A stretch of DNA of 52,412 nucleotides from Pseudomonadales bacterium (GTDB lineage Bacteria > Pseudomonadota > Gammaproteobacteria > Pseudomonadales > JANQJO01), in contig JANQJO010000004.1 in NCBI GenBank assembly GCA_028281605.1, positions 1 to 52,412 on the forward strand. Reading direction: 5' to 3'. Shown piece by piece: positions 16,128-26,500 of this stretch. Under the pieces are notes generated by a model. That model did no database searches. It was not told where the DNA came from and saw only the letters and a program-made list of their open reading frames with translations. Numbering within the stretch: the stretch's first letter is position 1; each line of letters opens with the position of its first letter. Position numbers and translations under genes: made by a program.

Positions 16128-17609
16128 ATGATAAGACGACGTAGCACTTCAAAAATGAGCACTTCAGAAGCACTCAAGCATGCGCCTTTATTGCATGAAC
16201 ATCATGCCAAGCCTCGTTCTAGGCGTGACTTTTTGGGCCAAGGTTTATTGGCGGGTTTAGGCTATGTTTGTGCACCGACGGTAAGCAGTATGTTACTTGG
16301 AGCAAGCACTGGATTTGCTGCTGAATGTAATTTGGGTGTTTCTGTGAATCCGAATGCTTTACCTTTTTTATGTTTTGATTTGGCCGGTGGTGCGAATATG
16401 TGTGGTTCTAATGTCATGGTCGGGGGAGCGCAAGGTCAGTTGGATTTTTTGCCACCTTCAGCTTATGCCATGTTAGGATTACCGGGAGATATGACACCGG
16501 ATAAAACCGGTACCGTAGCGATTGGAGATTTGCATTTTCATCCGGACAGTGCGTTTTTTCGAGGGATTACACAAAAAGCTTCAGCGGTTACCTTAGCCAA
16601 TACGACTGGTACTGTGGTGTGTGCTCGCTCGAATAATGATACCGGTAATAATCCACACAACCCTATGTATGGTATTGTCTCTGCTGGTGGGTCTGGCCAG
16701 TTGGTTGCAGCTATTGGAAATCGTGACAGTGTCTCTGGTGGGCGTTCAAGAAGTCCGGATCACCAAATTGATTTATCCAATAGGCCGGTCAAGGTATCAA
16801 GGCCTAGAGATGCTACAGGCTTGGTGGATGCAGGTAAGATGGGTGAGTTGTTTGGCAGCAATGTCAATGCGGTGATGCAGGCGACGGAAAGGCTGAGTCA
16901 GTTGAAATTAGATAGAGTAGTAGAAGATCAGCTTTATAAGGATATAGTCGCGTGTGGTTATCTTCAGGCCAGTGATACGCAAAGTAAATTCAGTGACCCT
17001 ATGGCTTTGGATATTTTATCGGATGCAGATAATCCGTTTGATGCACAGGAGATGAATGACGGTAAAGTTAGGCGGACAGCCAGTGTCATGAAATTAGTGA
17101 TGGATGGGTATGCTACCTGTGGTACGGTAGAGTTTGGTGGGTATGATTATCACAATGGTACTCGATCGACGGGTGAAGTTCGAGATGAGCAAGCCGGTGT
17201 TTGCATTGGTGCAGCTTTGGAATTTGCAGCACGAAAAAATGTCCCTTGTATGTTGTATATTTGCAGTGATGGTAGCTTAGACAGTCGGAATGAATCGATT
17301 GATGACAGTGTTGAGGGACGAGGTAAGTTGGGTTGGCGTGGTGATAATTCATCAACCGGTGGATCTATTATGTTGGTGTATAATCCCAATGGTGCACCGA
17401 TGGTGCGCAGCTCTCAAATTGGTTATTTCAAAAATAATGGTTCTTTAGAGCGCAGTGCAAATGCTGTGTCAGATAATGTAGATGCTTTAGCGGATATGTG
17501 TGTGTTAAATTATTTGGCTCTTCTGGGTAGGGTTGGTGAGTTTGCGCAGGTTATGCCTGAACATAAACTAGGTAATAATTTAGATGAGCTGATTGCTTTT
17601 GGTGTTTAA
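16128..17609 (+). CDS. DUF1501 family Tat-exported protein
   Basis: The start is ATG 16128, which has AGGAG seven to eight bases upstream; a longer in-frame TTG start at 16089 would overlap the previous gene. The 493-residue product has a twin-arginine signal (SRRDFLGQGLLAGLGY, residues 31-46), meaning it is exported folded. The mature part has features of DUF1501 proteins (sulfatase-like fold of unknown activity): FLCFDLAGGANMCGSN, LPGDMT, NPHNPMYG, EFGGYDYH and the C-terminal ALLGRVGEF. In many bacteria such genes are paired with exported proteins carrying CxxCH, as here. Function is not known. Confidence 0.8.
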   Translation: MIRRRSTSKMSTSEALKHAPLLHEHHAKPRSRRDFLGQGLLAGLGYVCAPTVSSMLLGASTGFAAECNLGVSVNPNALPFLCFDLAGGANMCGSNVMVGGAQGQLDFLPPSAYAMLGLPGDMTPDKTGTVAIGDLHFHPDSAFFRGITQKASAVTLANTTGTVVCARSNNDTGNNPHNPMYGIVSAGGSGQLVAAIGNRDSVSGGRSRSPDHQIDLSNRPVKVSRPRDATGLVDAGKMGELFGSNVNAVMQATERLSQLKLDRVVEDQLYKDIVACGYLQASDTQSKFSDPMALDILSDADNPFDAQEMNDGKVRRTASVMKLVMDGYATCGTVEFGGYDYHNGTRSTGEVRDEQAGVCIGAALEFAARKNVPCMLYICSDGSLDSRNESIDDSVEGRGKLGWRGDNSSTGGSIMLVYNPNGAPMVRSSQIGYFKNNGSLERSANAVSDNVDALADMCVLNYLALLGRVGEFAQVMPEHKLGNNLDELIAFGV

Positions 17610-17696
17610 CACGGGTTTGTGGTGCTCGTTCCTAAACATTATCGTGACATAAGTATTTTAATCAAAAAAATTGGTATTAAATATGCAATTGTAATG

Positions 17697-17722
17697 TAAA
17701 AGAAAATTTTTAATTGTGATAT
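17697..17722 (+). promoter_or_regulatory. Possible FliA-type promoter for flgKL
   Basis: TAAA (17697-17700) and TGTGATAT (17715-17722) are 14 bases apart, close to the sigma-28 form TAAA-N15-GCCGATAA; only GATA of the -10 matches well. It lies 19 bp before flgK. In this AT-rich gap the match is suggestive only. Confidence 0.3.
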
Positions 17723-17741
17723 TGAATGGAATGTTACTATT

Positions 17742-20357
17742 ATGGCCGATTTGTTTGAGCTGGGTGTTTCTGCTCTGAATGCGAATAAAGCATCATTGGT
17801 CACCACAGGACATAATATTTCTAATGCTAATACAGCGGGTTATAGTCGTCAAGAGACTATACAGGAAACTCCCATTCCACAAAGAGCAGCGGTGGGGTTT
17901 CTCGGTAGCGGTGTGCAAATGGCTGGGGTGCGTCGCATTCATGATACCTTTCTGACCAATGAGTTACGAGTGACTGCTTCAGGTTTTAAGCAATATGAGA
18001 TTATTGTTGAAAACGCTGAGCAGCTTGATAACCTGTTAGGAGATGAAACAACGTCACTGGCTCCTAGTTTAGAACGCTTTTTTGCCGCTATGCAAGATGC
18101 TGCCGATAATCCTTCTTCGACTGCAACTAGGCAAATGTTACTCAGTGAGTCAGGCTTGTTGATCGGTCGCTTTGCAGCAGTACAAGATCGTTTAGATGAC
18201 CAAAACACAGCTATTAATACTCAACTTGAAACCATTACCACAGAGCTGAGTTCTTTAGCTTTGGGGGTCGCTGAATTAAATGAGCGTATTGCTGTTGCTG
18301 GTTCTCAAGGACAGGCTTCAGCACCGAATGATTTGTTAGACAAGCGTGATGAATTAATTCTACGAATGTCTGAATTGGTTTCGGTGAACACCGTTGAAGC
18401 CAGTGATGGTTCTGTCAGTGTTTTTTTTGGTACGGGTCAAGGTATGGTCATAGGCAGTCGAGCTTTTGCTGTCACCGCTGAACCGAAACCGAATGATCCC
18501 ACGCGCTATGGTATTATGTTCCGTGAGGGCAGTGCAAATTTAGATATTACCAATTCCATTGTAGGTGGTCAGCTCGGTGGCTTGCTTAACTTTCGGGAAA
18601 ATATACTCGATGCAACTTATAATCAACTGGGTTTAGTTGCCATTGGCCTTAATGCTTCAGTCAATGAACAGCATCGAAGAGGCATGGATCTGGATAATCA
18701 GCTTGGAGCCGATTTTTTTGTTGATGTTAACAGCACGGCACGTATGCGCAATCGTTTTACTGCTGACATCAATAATGCAGCCCCTGCTGATCGAGTCATC
18801 GAGGTTGAGATTGAAGAGCTCGAAAACCTACAATTTAGTGATTATACTTTAGAGTTTTCTACTAGCAACTTGAATCAATATGTTGTCACCAGACAAAATG
18901 ATGGGCAAGTGGTTGCTCAGAGTACTTTTAGTGGTGTCTTTCCTTCTACAGTGGAGTTTGATGGCCTCACGATGCGTTTGGTCAGTGGTTCATTTCAGGC
19001 TGGAGATCGTTTCACCTTGCAACCTACGCGCAGTGGAGCCAGGGAATTGCAAATGCAAGTGAGTAGTGTGCGTGATGTTGCCTTGGCGCAACCGGTGCGT
19101 ACTATTGCCAGTGTGGGTAATCGAGGGACAGGTGTTGTTTCGCAAGGTGTTGTGCTTGATACCAGTACGGCTGCTTTTGATGGTGCCAATAACGCTTTGA
19201 GCCCTCCTGTTTTGATCCGTTTTACTAGCTCTACCAGTTATGAGGTATTGGATTATTCTAATCCGGCCAATCCGGTAGAATTGGTGCCCCCTATGAATAA
19301 TCAAACTTTTGTTCCCGGTATTGAAAACGCTGTTTTTTCAGAAAATGAAGATGAAAATGCAGTAATTACAGATGGCACAGCCATTGGTATTCCTGTTAAT
19401 ACTAGTGGAACAAACAGTTATCCTGCAGAAACACTGACAGTAACAACCGTTGACTCTGTCACAGGGCAAATTTCTTCACAATCGATTACGACATTAGCCA
19501 ATGATACGGCCGTGACGAGCGCACAAGCACTTGATGCTTTAACTGGAGTCTCTGCTACTGCTTCGACCTATGCCCGTATTTCTAATATTCGCAGTAGCAG
19601 TCCTATGAATTTATCTTTTAATGGGCAGTTATTGGCAGGCACTGAGCCCAATACCTTAGCAGACAGTATTAATAATAACGCTGTTTTAACTCAGCAAGGT
19701 ATTTCAGCCAGCAGTAATGGATCAGAGTTGATTGTTCGTTCCACACAAGGCGTTGACTTCCAATTTCAGGTCGGTGGGGGGGCTGTAGGAGACAGTATTG
19801 ATATTGCAGGTCCTAGTGGTACTCAAATTACGGTCACTGGGGCTGATGCTTTACCGGAAGCGACGGTGGGTGGTCGTGTATCGATGGTTTTAAGTGAAGG
19901 TGTGACGATACAAGGAGTAGGTGGATTATTGTCAATTTTACCTACTCACACACCGACTTTTAGAGGTTATCAAGTGCATTTATCAGGAAACCCTGTTGAT
20001 GGTGATGAGTTTGTGTTGGAATACAATACAGATGGTTTTGCTGACAATCGTAATGCTTTGGCTTTGGCTGACTTGCAGCTGTCTAACTTACTGGTTGGTG
20101 GAAATTCTTCTTTACAAGATACCTATTCTTCTTTAGTCAATGTGGTAGGCACTCAAACGCAAGAAAGTAGCGTGAATATGGAAGCGGCAGAGGTATTGTT
20201 TGCTAGAGCTCAGCAAGAAAGATCCGAAGTTTCAGGTGTTAATTTAGATGAAGAGGCTGCACGCTTGATCGAATTTGAACTGGCCTATAATGCGGCTGCA
20301 CAGTTGATCAGTGTTGCTCGTGGCTTATTTGATACTTTACTCACTGCTGCTAGTTAA
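17742..20357 (+). CDS. flgK: Flagellar hook-filament junction protein FlgK (HAP1), enlarged
   Basis: FlgK is the first junction protein between hook and filament. The N-terminal D0/D1 region is typical (ALNANKASLVTTGHNISNANTAGYSRQ) and the C-terminal heptad region also (VNLDEEAARLIEFELAYNAAAQLISVARGLFDTLL). At 871 residues it is about 300 longer than common FlgK. The extra length lies in the middle, from about residue 330 to 790, where the sequence is Ser/Thr/Asn-rich and beta-like, as in surface-exposed D2/D3 domains. It is followed five bases later by flgL. Secretion is by the flagellar type III apparatus, so no signal peptide is expected. Confidence 0.95.
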   Translation: MADLFELGVSALNANKASLVTTGHNISNANTAGYSRQETIQETPIPQRAAVGFLGSGVQMAGVRRIHDTFLTNELRVTASGFKQYEIIVENAEQLDNLLGDETTSLAPSLERFFAAMQDAADNPSSTATRQMLLSESGLLIGRFAAVQDRLDDQNTAINTQLETITTELSSLALGVAELNERIAVAGSQGQASAPNDLLDKRDELILRMSELVSVNTVEASDGSVSVFFGTGQGMVIGSRAFAVTAEPKPNDPTRYGIMFREGSANLDITNSIVGGQLGGLLNFRENILDATYNQLGLVAIGLNASVNEQHRRGMDLDNQLGADFFVDVNSTARMRNRFTADINNAAPADRVIEVEIEELENLQFSDYTLEFSTSNLNQYVVTRQNDGQVVAQSTFSGVFPSTVEFDGLTMRLVSGSFQAGDRFTLQPTRSGARELQMQVSSVRDVALAQPVRTIASVGNRGTGVVSQGVVLDTSTAAFDGANNALSPPVLIRFTSSTSYEVLDYSNPANPVELVPPMNNQTFVPGIENAVFSENEDENAVITDGTAIGIPVNTSGTNSYPAETLTVTTVDSVTGQISSQSITTLANDTAVTSAQALDALTGVSATASTYARISNIRSSSPMNLSFNGQLLAGTEPNTLADSINNNAVLTQQGISASSNGSELIVRSTQGVDFQFQVGGGAVGDSIDIAGPSGTQITVTGADALPEATVGGRVSMVLSEGVTIQGVGGLLSILPTHTPTFRGYQVHLSGNPVDGDEFVLEYNTDGFADNRNALALADLQLSNLLVGGNSSLQDTYSSLVNVVGTQTQESSVNMEAAEVLFARAQQERSEVSGVNLDEEAARLIEFELAYNAAAQLISVARGLFDTLLTAAS

Positions 20358-20362
20358 TCATC

Positions 20363-22684
20363 ATGAGAATCTCTACTGAACAGTTTTTTAAATCTGCGAT
20401 TACGAATATTCAAAATGGTTCGGATCAATTGAGTGAAACTCAACAAAAAATTGCTCGTGGCGTTAGAATTTTAACGCCTTCAGATGATCCTGTTGCCAAT
20501 GCAAAAGTTGTCCAAATTCAAGAGCGTATTTCAATAACAGATCAGTATCAGTCGAATGTGGTGGTGGCTGAAGGTCGTAATGAGATCTCAGATAATGTTC
20601 TAAACAGTATCGATCAAGCCTTGCAGCGTTTACGAGAGTTAGCGATTCAGGCCAACAGTGGTGCCGTCAGTGACGATAATAGACGTTTAATTGCCAGTGA
20701 AATGCGTATTGTTATGGGAAACCTGCAAGACTTAATGAACACCCGAGACGGTTTAGGTGGATATTTGTATGGAGGCTTTCAAACTGATCAGCCACCTTTT
20801 GTTGAGCGAACCAGCGGTGGTTTTGATTTCTTAGGAGATGAAGGTGAAAATGCATTGCAGGTGTCTTCAAGCAGTCGGGTACAAATAGGAGATTCGGGTA
20901 AAAATTTATTTGTTGATGTTCGCAGCAGTAGCAATACTGTTATTGCTAAAGCCAGTGTGAATAACTCAAGTACGCCGGGTTCTAGTATTTCTGCTGGCAC
21001 TGTTGTAGATCCTAATAAGTTTGATCTTGTTTTTCCTGAAAATTTTGTGATTACTTTTAATGATCCACAGATCAATCAAAATCGTATGACATACAGTGTT
21101 ACTCAATTAAGCGATGGTGCGCCTGTTATGGGCACGCAACCGCCTGGTTTTTTAGTCAATGTTCCCTATGAAGAAGGTGGGCGTATTGAGTTTCATGGAG
21201 TTGAGTTTTTTATTACAGGAGAGCCTCAATTTGGTGATACGTTTATTGTCGAGTCAACAGGGAATCAAAGCATTTTAAATATGGTCGATCGTTTTGCTAG
21301 AATTTTAGAGACCACATCAGCCAATGATGTAACCTTGCCGACACAAACGGAAGTGATAGGGCGTGCCAGTCCGGGTAAACCGAATGTTAATACAGCTGGG
21401 AACTACGTAGCTGCGCAAGCGGTTTCTGTACGTGGACCTAATAATTCAGTGCAAACGCTTTCGATTAATGCGAATGAAACAGGGGCAAACATTGCGACGC
21501 AGTTGTCTGCATTAGTAGGTGTAACCGCTGTTGCCAATCCGACACAGTCAACCTTGGATTTTCGAAATTCTACCTTGCTTGAAGGAGAAACTATTAGTTT
21601 TTCATTGAATGGGGCTATAGTTAATGCCGTTGCAGGCAGTACGGCTGGAGCCACTTACACTAATATTGATACGGCTTTAACCGCTGCCTTGGCTGCTTTA
21701 CCCAGCTTATCTCATGTCAATAACGGTAACGGTACCTTTACTTTTACCGATACGGCCGGTAACGATATTTCGGTAGAAGATTTTGCGGTAGTGGATATTC
21801 CCAGGGTTGATTTGGATGTGTTAGGGGGCTTTAATGCAGGTGACACCGTACAATTTACCTTAGTAGGTTCGGCGGGTGAAACTGTGAATGTTAATTATGC
21901 GGTTGCGACTGGAACTGTGGATGAATTTTTAACTCAAGTCCAGGCCGATATTACAGCGCAAGGTGTTGCAGCGTCGTTTAGCCTAGTTCAGTCAGGTGGT
22001 GCGGGTAGTCCAATTACCTTGCGTTATTTGGGGGATACCAACGGCAATGCTAATGTGCAAATTAACGGTTTTCAAGACGGTGGGGCTAATAACGCACAAT
22101 TAACGGTAACCCCCAGTACTGGAACTTTGGCTACCAATCAAACGGATGGTTCTAATGTTTCTATTATATCCAATGGTGCAAACTATGCGCTTGTGGCTGA
22201 GGAAAGTCGCGCTACAGTACAGTATCAAGGGAGCTTGGGGGACCCAGTGACTTTATTGGAGGGGCTTGGAGATTCGAGTTCAGTAGCTTCTCGTGTGAGT
22301 ATTAGTTTAACACCTGGTTATAGTGTTAGTTCTACTGTTGAGTCTGGTAACGGTGGGATTGTAATGCAGGAGCCTAACATAGAGGAGGTCTCTCGTAATC
22401 GTTTTTTAGAAGCTGTCGATATTTTTTTAGTGGATATTGATAATGCGCAGGAAAATGTGATTCGCTCACGGGCTGAGATTGGCGCTCGCTTAAATACTTT
22501 AAGAGAAGTGGAAGACTCTAATGAAGGTATTATCATTGAACTCAAAACTTTTTTATCCGATTTGCGAGATTTAGACTATGCTGAAGCACTGACTAATTTG
22601 AATTTGGAGAGTTTTATTGTCGAGGCTGCGCAAGCCAGCTTTGTTAGGATTTCGCAATTGAGTTTATTTAGATTATTGAGTTAG
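20363..22684 (+). CDS. flgL: Flagellar hook-filament junction protein FlgL (HAP3), enlarged
   Basis: FlgL is the second junction protein, on which the filament grows. The start MRISTEQFFKSAITNIQNG and RILTPSDDPVANAKVVQIQ are classic, as is the C-terminal helix (AEALTNLNLESFIVEAAQASFVRISQL). At 773 residues it is more than twice the common length of 300-400. The insertion, roughly residues 150-670, is rich in Gly, Asn, Thr and Val and probably makes extra surface domains. It is translated directly after flgK. No fliC or fliD follows in this block. Confidence 0.95.
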   Translation: MRISTEQFFKSAITNIQNGSDQLSETQQKIARGVRILTPSDDPVANAKVVQIQERISITDQYQSNVVVAEGRNEISDNVLNSIDQALQRLRELAIQANSGAVSDDNRRLIASEMRIVMGNLQDLMNTRDGLGGYLYGGFQTDQPPFVERTSGGFDFLGDEGENALQVSSSSRVQIGDSGKNLFVDVRSSSNTVIAKASVNNSSTPGSSISAGTVVDPNKFDLVFPENFVITFNDPQINQNRMTYSVTQLSDGAPVMGTQPPGFLVNVPYEEGGRIEFHGVEFFITGEPQFGDTFIVESTGNQSILNMVDRFARILETTSANDVTLPTQTEVIGRASPGKPNVNTAGNYVAAQAVSVRGPNNSVQTLSINANETGANIATQLSALVGVTAVANPTQSTLDFRNSTLLEGETISFSLNGAIVNAVAGSTAGATYTNIDTALTAALAALPSLSHVNNGNGTFTFTDTAGNDISVEDFAVVDIPRVDLDVLGGFNAGDTVQFTLVGSAGETVNVNYAVATGTVDEFLTQVQADITAQGVAASFSLVQSGGAGSPITLRYLGDTNGNANVQINGFQDGGANNAQLTVTPSTGTLATNQTDGSNVSIISNGANYALVAEESRATVQYQGSLGDPVTLLEGLGDSSSVASRVSISLTPGYSVSSTVESGNGGIVMQEPNIEEVSRNRFLEAVDIFLVDIDNAQENVIRSRAEIGARLNTLREVEDSNEGIIIELKTFLSDLRDLDYAEALTNLNLESFIVEAAQASFVRISQLSLFRLLS

Positions 22685-22686
22685 GG

Positions 22687-22713
22687 TAAAGAAAAAAGCC
22701 ATTTGGACGATAT
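22687..22713 (+). promoter_or_regulatory. FliA (sigma-28)-type promoter for fliS-fliT
   Basis: TAAAGAAA (22687-22694) and GACGATAT (22706-22713) match the flagellar consensus TAAAGTTT-N11-GCCGATAA with the exact 15-base gap between TAAA and the -10 element. It lies right after the flgL stop and about 80 bp before fliS, so fliS-fliT can be made as a late flagellar transcript independent of flgKL. Confidence 0.6.
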
Positions 22714-22794
22714 GTCTTAAAATAGATGCAACCAAGTATTTAAGCCAAAATCAATAGTTTAGCTACCTAAGTTCAATTAAGGTTAGAGGTTATT

Positions 22795-23187
22795 ATGACA
22801 AGTTCTAGTAAAGCTGCACAAATGTATCAAGGTATGCATAATATGGGGGCTGCTACAGAGGCTAGCTCGCATAAGTTAATAACCATGTTATTTGATGGTG
22901 TGATAGAGAGACTTGTCAGTGCTAAAGGTGCTATGGAGCGTGGAGATGCAGCTGTTAAGGGCACTTTAATCAGTAAGGCGATTAATATTATTGATGGTTT
23001 AAGGGCGCATTTAGATCATGAAAAGGGGAAGGAGATCGCTCAAAATCTTAGTTTACTTTATGATTATATGGAAAATAAGCTATTTGAGGCGAACCTTAAG
23101 AATGATACAGTTATGCTGGATGAAGTATTAAATTTGATTAGAAGCATTCGTTCTGCTTGGGTAGCTATTGACTCACAAGTGGCATAA
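22795..23187 (+). CDS. fliS: Flagellar export chaperone FliS
   Basis: FliS is the cytosolic chaperone that binds the C-terminus of flagellin before export. The 130-residue helical protein has MYQG near the start, the family core HKLITMLFDGVIERLVSAKGAM and KGTLISKAINIIDGLRAHLD, then LSLLYDYMENKLFEANLKND. AGAGG precedes the ATG by five bases. Its flagellin substrate gene is not in this window. It is followed by the fliT-like gene. Confidence 0.94.
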   Translation: MTSSSKAAQMYQGMHNMGAATEASSHKLITMLFDGVIERLVSAKGAMERGDAAVKGTLISKAINIIDGLRAHLDHEKGKEIAQNLSLLYDYMENKLFEANLKNDTVMLDEVLNLIRSIRSAWVAIDSQVA

Positions 23188-23203
23188 GTCAATTGTTTGG
23201 GCT

Positions 23204-23548
23204 ATGATTGATATTATGAATACAGAGTCTTTGTTTGAGCAAATTATCTTGTTATCTCAAAACATGTTGCAGTGTTCAGAGCAAGCCGATTGGTCTGCTT
23301 ATTTATCTTTGGCTGAAGAGAGAAAAATATTAATGTCTGAGCTGGAGGTAGTTTTTGAAGAGAGGGCAGCGACTTTTTCTGATTTGGCTAAAGGCCGAGA
23401 GCGACTGTTTGAAATTAAAAAACTCAATGATCAGTTACTGGAAGTAACAGAAAACGCTCGGGAGGCAGCTAAATCTGAACTGCAAACTTTACGTTATGAG
23501 CGTAGTGCTGCTTCTCAATATCAATTGATTGATAGGCATCTTGTTTAG
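23204..23548 (+). CDS. fliT: FliT-like flagellar chaperone
   Basis: A small, helical, highly charged protein directly after fliS, in the place where FliT (the FliD chaperone) usually lies. The sequence (SLFEQIILLSQNMLQCSEQ, WSAYLSLAEERKILMSEL, LNDQLLEVTENAREAAKSEL) fits the FliT four-helix pattern with the WxxxxxLxxER-like segment. ATG 23204 (MIDIMNTESLF) is chosen; ATG 23216 is as plausible, and the upstream TTG at 23168 would overlap fliS. Its stop overlaps by four bases the stop of the convergent large gene. Confidence 0.65.
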   Translation: MIDIMNTESLFEQIILLSQNMLQCSEQADWSAYLSLAEERKILMSELEVVFEERAATFSDLAKGRERLFEIKKLNDQLLEVTENAREAAKSELQTLRYERSAASQYQLIDRHLV

Positions 23549-26500
23549 GAACGTTGTGTCAGCGCTCTTATAATATATCGTTTGTCTTGCACTGGTAAAG
23601 AAGCCAGTTTTGCCTGAGCAATGTCACCATGAGGAAAATACGTAAGTTCAGTACCACCATCTCGGATTTTTTTAATAATGCCACTAAAGCTCTTAATTAT
23701 TTCGTCTTTCAAGTATTGAGCCTGTGGTTTGTCTTGGCTTATACCATCATTGATTTTAAGAATTATTGAAATGAGTCCATTGAATACGACTTCCAATGTT
23801 TCAGATGTGAAAGAATATTTTTCTTCTGTGTAAAAACTAACGATTGTCGTAATAACTGATGCAAGCTTAACTCTCGCTGAGTAAGGGCAATTTGAGTCGA
23901 ATACAAAATCTGTTATACCTAAAAGTAAGAGATCCATTATGTTACCATTGGTTTGTTTATATATGTGATAAAAATAACCAGATAGGTGCTTGGTGTAATA
24001 AAGAATGTTGTTTTCTTCCAAGCCAGGTGTTTTTAGTATTTGGAATATAGCATTGATGGTGAAATTCGAGGGGTAAGATTTGTATTTTTCTGGGTCGAAT
24101 TTAGGTCGATTTGGATTTTTCTTGTTTAGGCGGGATGTTATTTCTTTTTGAATTTCCTGCATAATCGCTATTTCTTTAGTGTGTAAAATGTATAATAATG
24201 CACCACATGTGATTTTTTCTGAATTTTTTACGAATTCTCTAAAAATGCCCATAATAGGAATTAGGATGTTGATAATAGAATTTCTATCTTGTTTTAGTCT
24301 TTCCTTTAGGCCTTCGTAATTTTTTATCATCTGGGCTATTGCATAAGTCAAGACAAGAGAATCTGGGCCCTTAAGTTTATCTATAAAGTTTTTAATGTTG
24401 TCTACGCTTTTTGTTATTTTAAGATCTTCCTTCATTAATTTGTCTATCGTTCTGGTAACTAAAGGTATTAAAACTTCTTCTATTTGATCTTTAGATGATA
24501 TAACTAATGCTGTGTTCAGACAAATATTGCAAAAATAAGAAACTTCTTTATATGATAAAGACTCTTCTTGGCTAACAATAAGCGCTTGTTTACAAAAATC
24601 ATTCTGAATTAACAGCTTGGGCTCATCTCTAACAGTTGAAATATTTTTATAGATATAATGTATGATGTTGGATAGTATTGTTATGGATTTTAAACTGTTC
24701 TCAGTTAAATAACTTTTTAAGGCAGGGTGTTGTTCCTTGGGAACTTCAGGGTCGTTGAGGTCTATGCTTTGTTGTATTATTTGAGCAGTTGTTGTTACGA
24801 TCAGTTCATTACAATCTGTGCCTAGTGAAAGAAAAATATTTTTTAATACGCTGTGCACTTGTATTTTTTCATGAAGTTCCAAATGAGAGAAATATTCAAA
24901 AAATAACTCTTCTGTTTTTTGAGAGTTCTGTTTGGGAAGAAGTTCTTTTGTTAGCACAAATGGTAGAATTTTGTTGAGTTGTTGATTTCGTTCGAACGGA
25001 TTTGACTGTTTGTCGCTATGGTTTAACTGCTCTAAAGTGTTGACTGTTTGTTCGGTTGTGTGTTGAATCAGATTTTGGTGAAGAATTTGTAAGGTGTGAT
25101 GTTTAAGTGAAGAACGTTGTTGTTGAAAATATGAGGATTGGGCTTTGAGATCCGACTGGAGGCAGTTAAGTTCTTTTAGTAGACCAGTTATTGTATTGGT
25201 TTCAAAAGAGGTAAAGTCTTTACACAGGGTTTCAAGTTGCTTGTTTGCCAAGTTCCGAAGATGCTCTGGTAGATGAAAATTTCTAGAAATCCTTGCTAGA
25301 TATACCACGTCCTGTTTGTCCGCTGTTTTAATAAGGTTTTGTATTTTTTCAGATTCATTTGTGCTGATTTGAGTGTGTTCGGAAGAAAGTTGATAGTTGG
25401 CAAGATATCTTAAAGATGCGATGATTTGTATAGGTTTGGGTTGGACTTGATTCGTATTTGTTACTGGTTTGTTTTCCTTCAGTTTTTTTAGTTCGTTGAG
25501 AATATATTGCCGTACAAATTCAGGGAGAGCATGTTTGTATAGAAGTGCCTCGAGTTTGCTCGTGTTTCTCTCCCAGTACGAAGCATTTATCAGATCGTTC
25601 AGTGTTTGTACCTGTGTCTCGTCAATAATGCCGTCATTAGGTGTTTTTTCTACTAGAGTGCTCAGTTTTTCCCTGAGTTCGTTTTGTAGCCCTTTTGCAG
25701 AAAGTAATACTGCTTTTGCTTTAATTGAATGGGCTTCTTTGATTTTTAGTGGTAAAGCTTCTTCTGGTTTTAAAGTCTCTACTTGTTTAGGGTACTTTAG
25801 AAGTGTTAGGATTTGTTGTGCAATTTCAGAACTCTTCCAAATTGGTGTATTTTGATTGCATGGATCGATTATTTTTTTGAGAAATTCAGTGGAAGATCCT
25901 TCAGGAAATGTAATGGTTCCCAAATTAATAGGCTGCTTATTATCATGTTTTAGATAGATATCAAGTGACTTGAGGCCGGTCTCTGTTACTGTCTTAAAGA
26001 GGATAAGTGTGTTTTCTGACAGGTGTGCGGCTCGTTTTGTAGCCGCATTGTCCAGCTGAGTTTTATTTTTGTGAAAAGCCGGACTTTTTGAAAGGATTAC
26101 ACATGAATAGCCTTCTTGTTGAAAAAGCATAAAATGATATGTGAATTCATTTTTATTTTTTTCGATTCTTATGATATGAAGTTCATCCTTATTCTGAGTT
26201 TTGGGTGTTTTTATATATTTAAGATCGATTTGCAAATGTCTTACTTTTATAACAACGTTTGTTTCTTCAACTGGTTGCAGGAGAAGAGTGTTGACTAAAT
26301 AATTTGTTATGATCACATGCTTTATGTTTCCTGCGATCGATTTATGTTCATCTGTTTGTGCATGTTCAGGGCATTGTATTGTATAGTTTGATTCTTTATT
26401 GTGTTTTTCCAGGGTTTCTTGTAAGTAGGTAAGAACACATGCGTTATGTCCTGCATGTAACGTGGGGCTACCACAATGATAGGGTGTAATGCCTTGTCTT

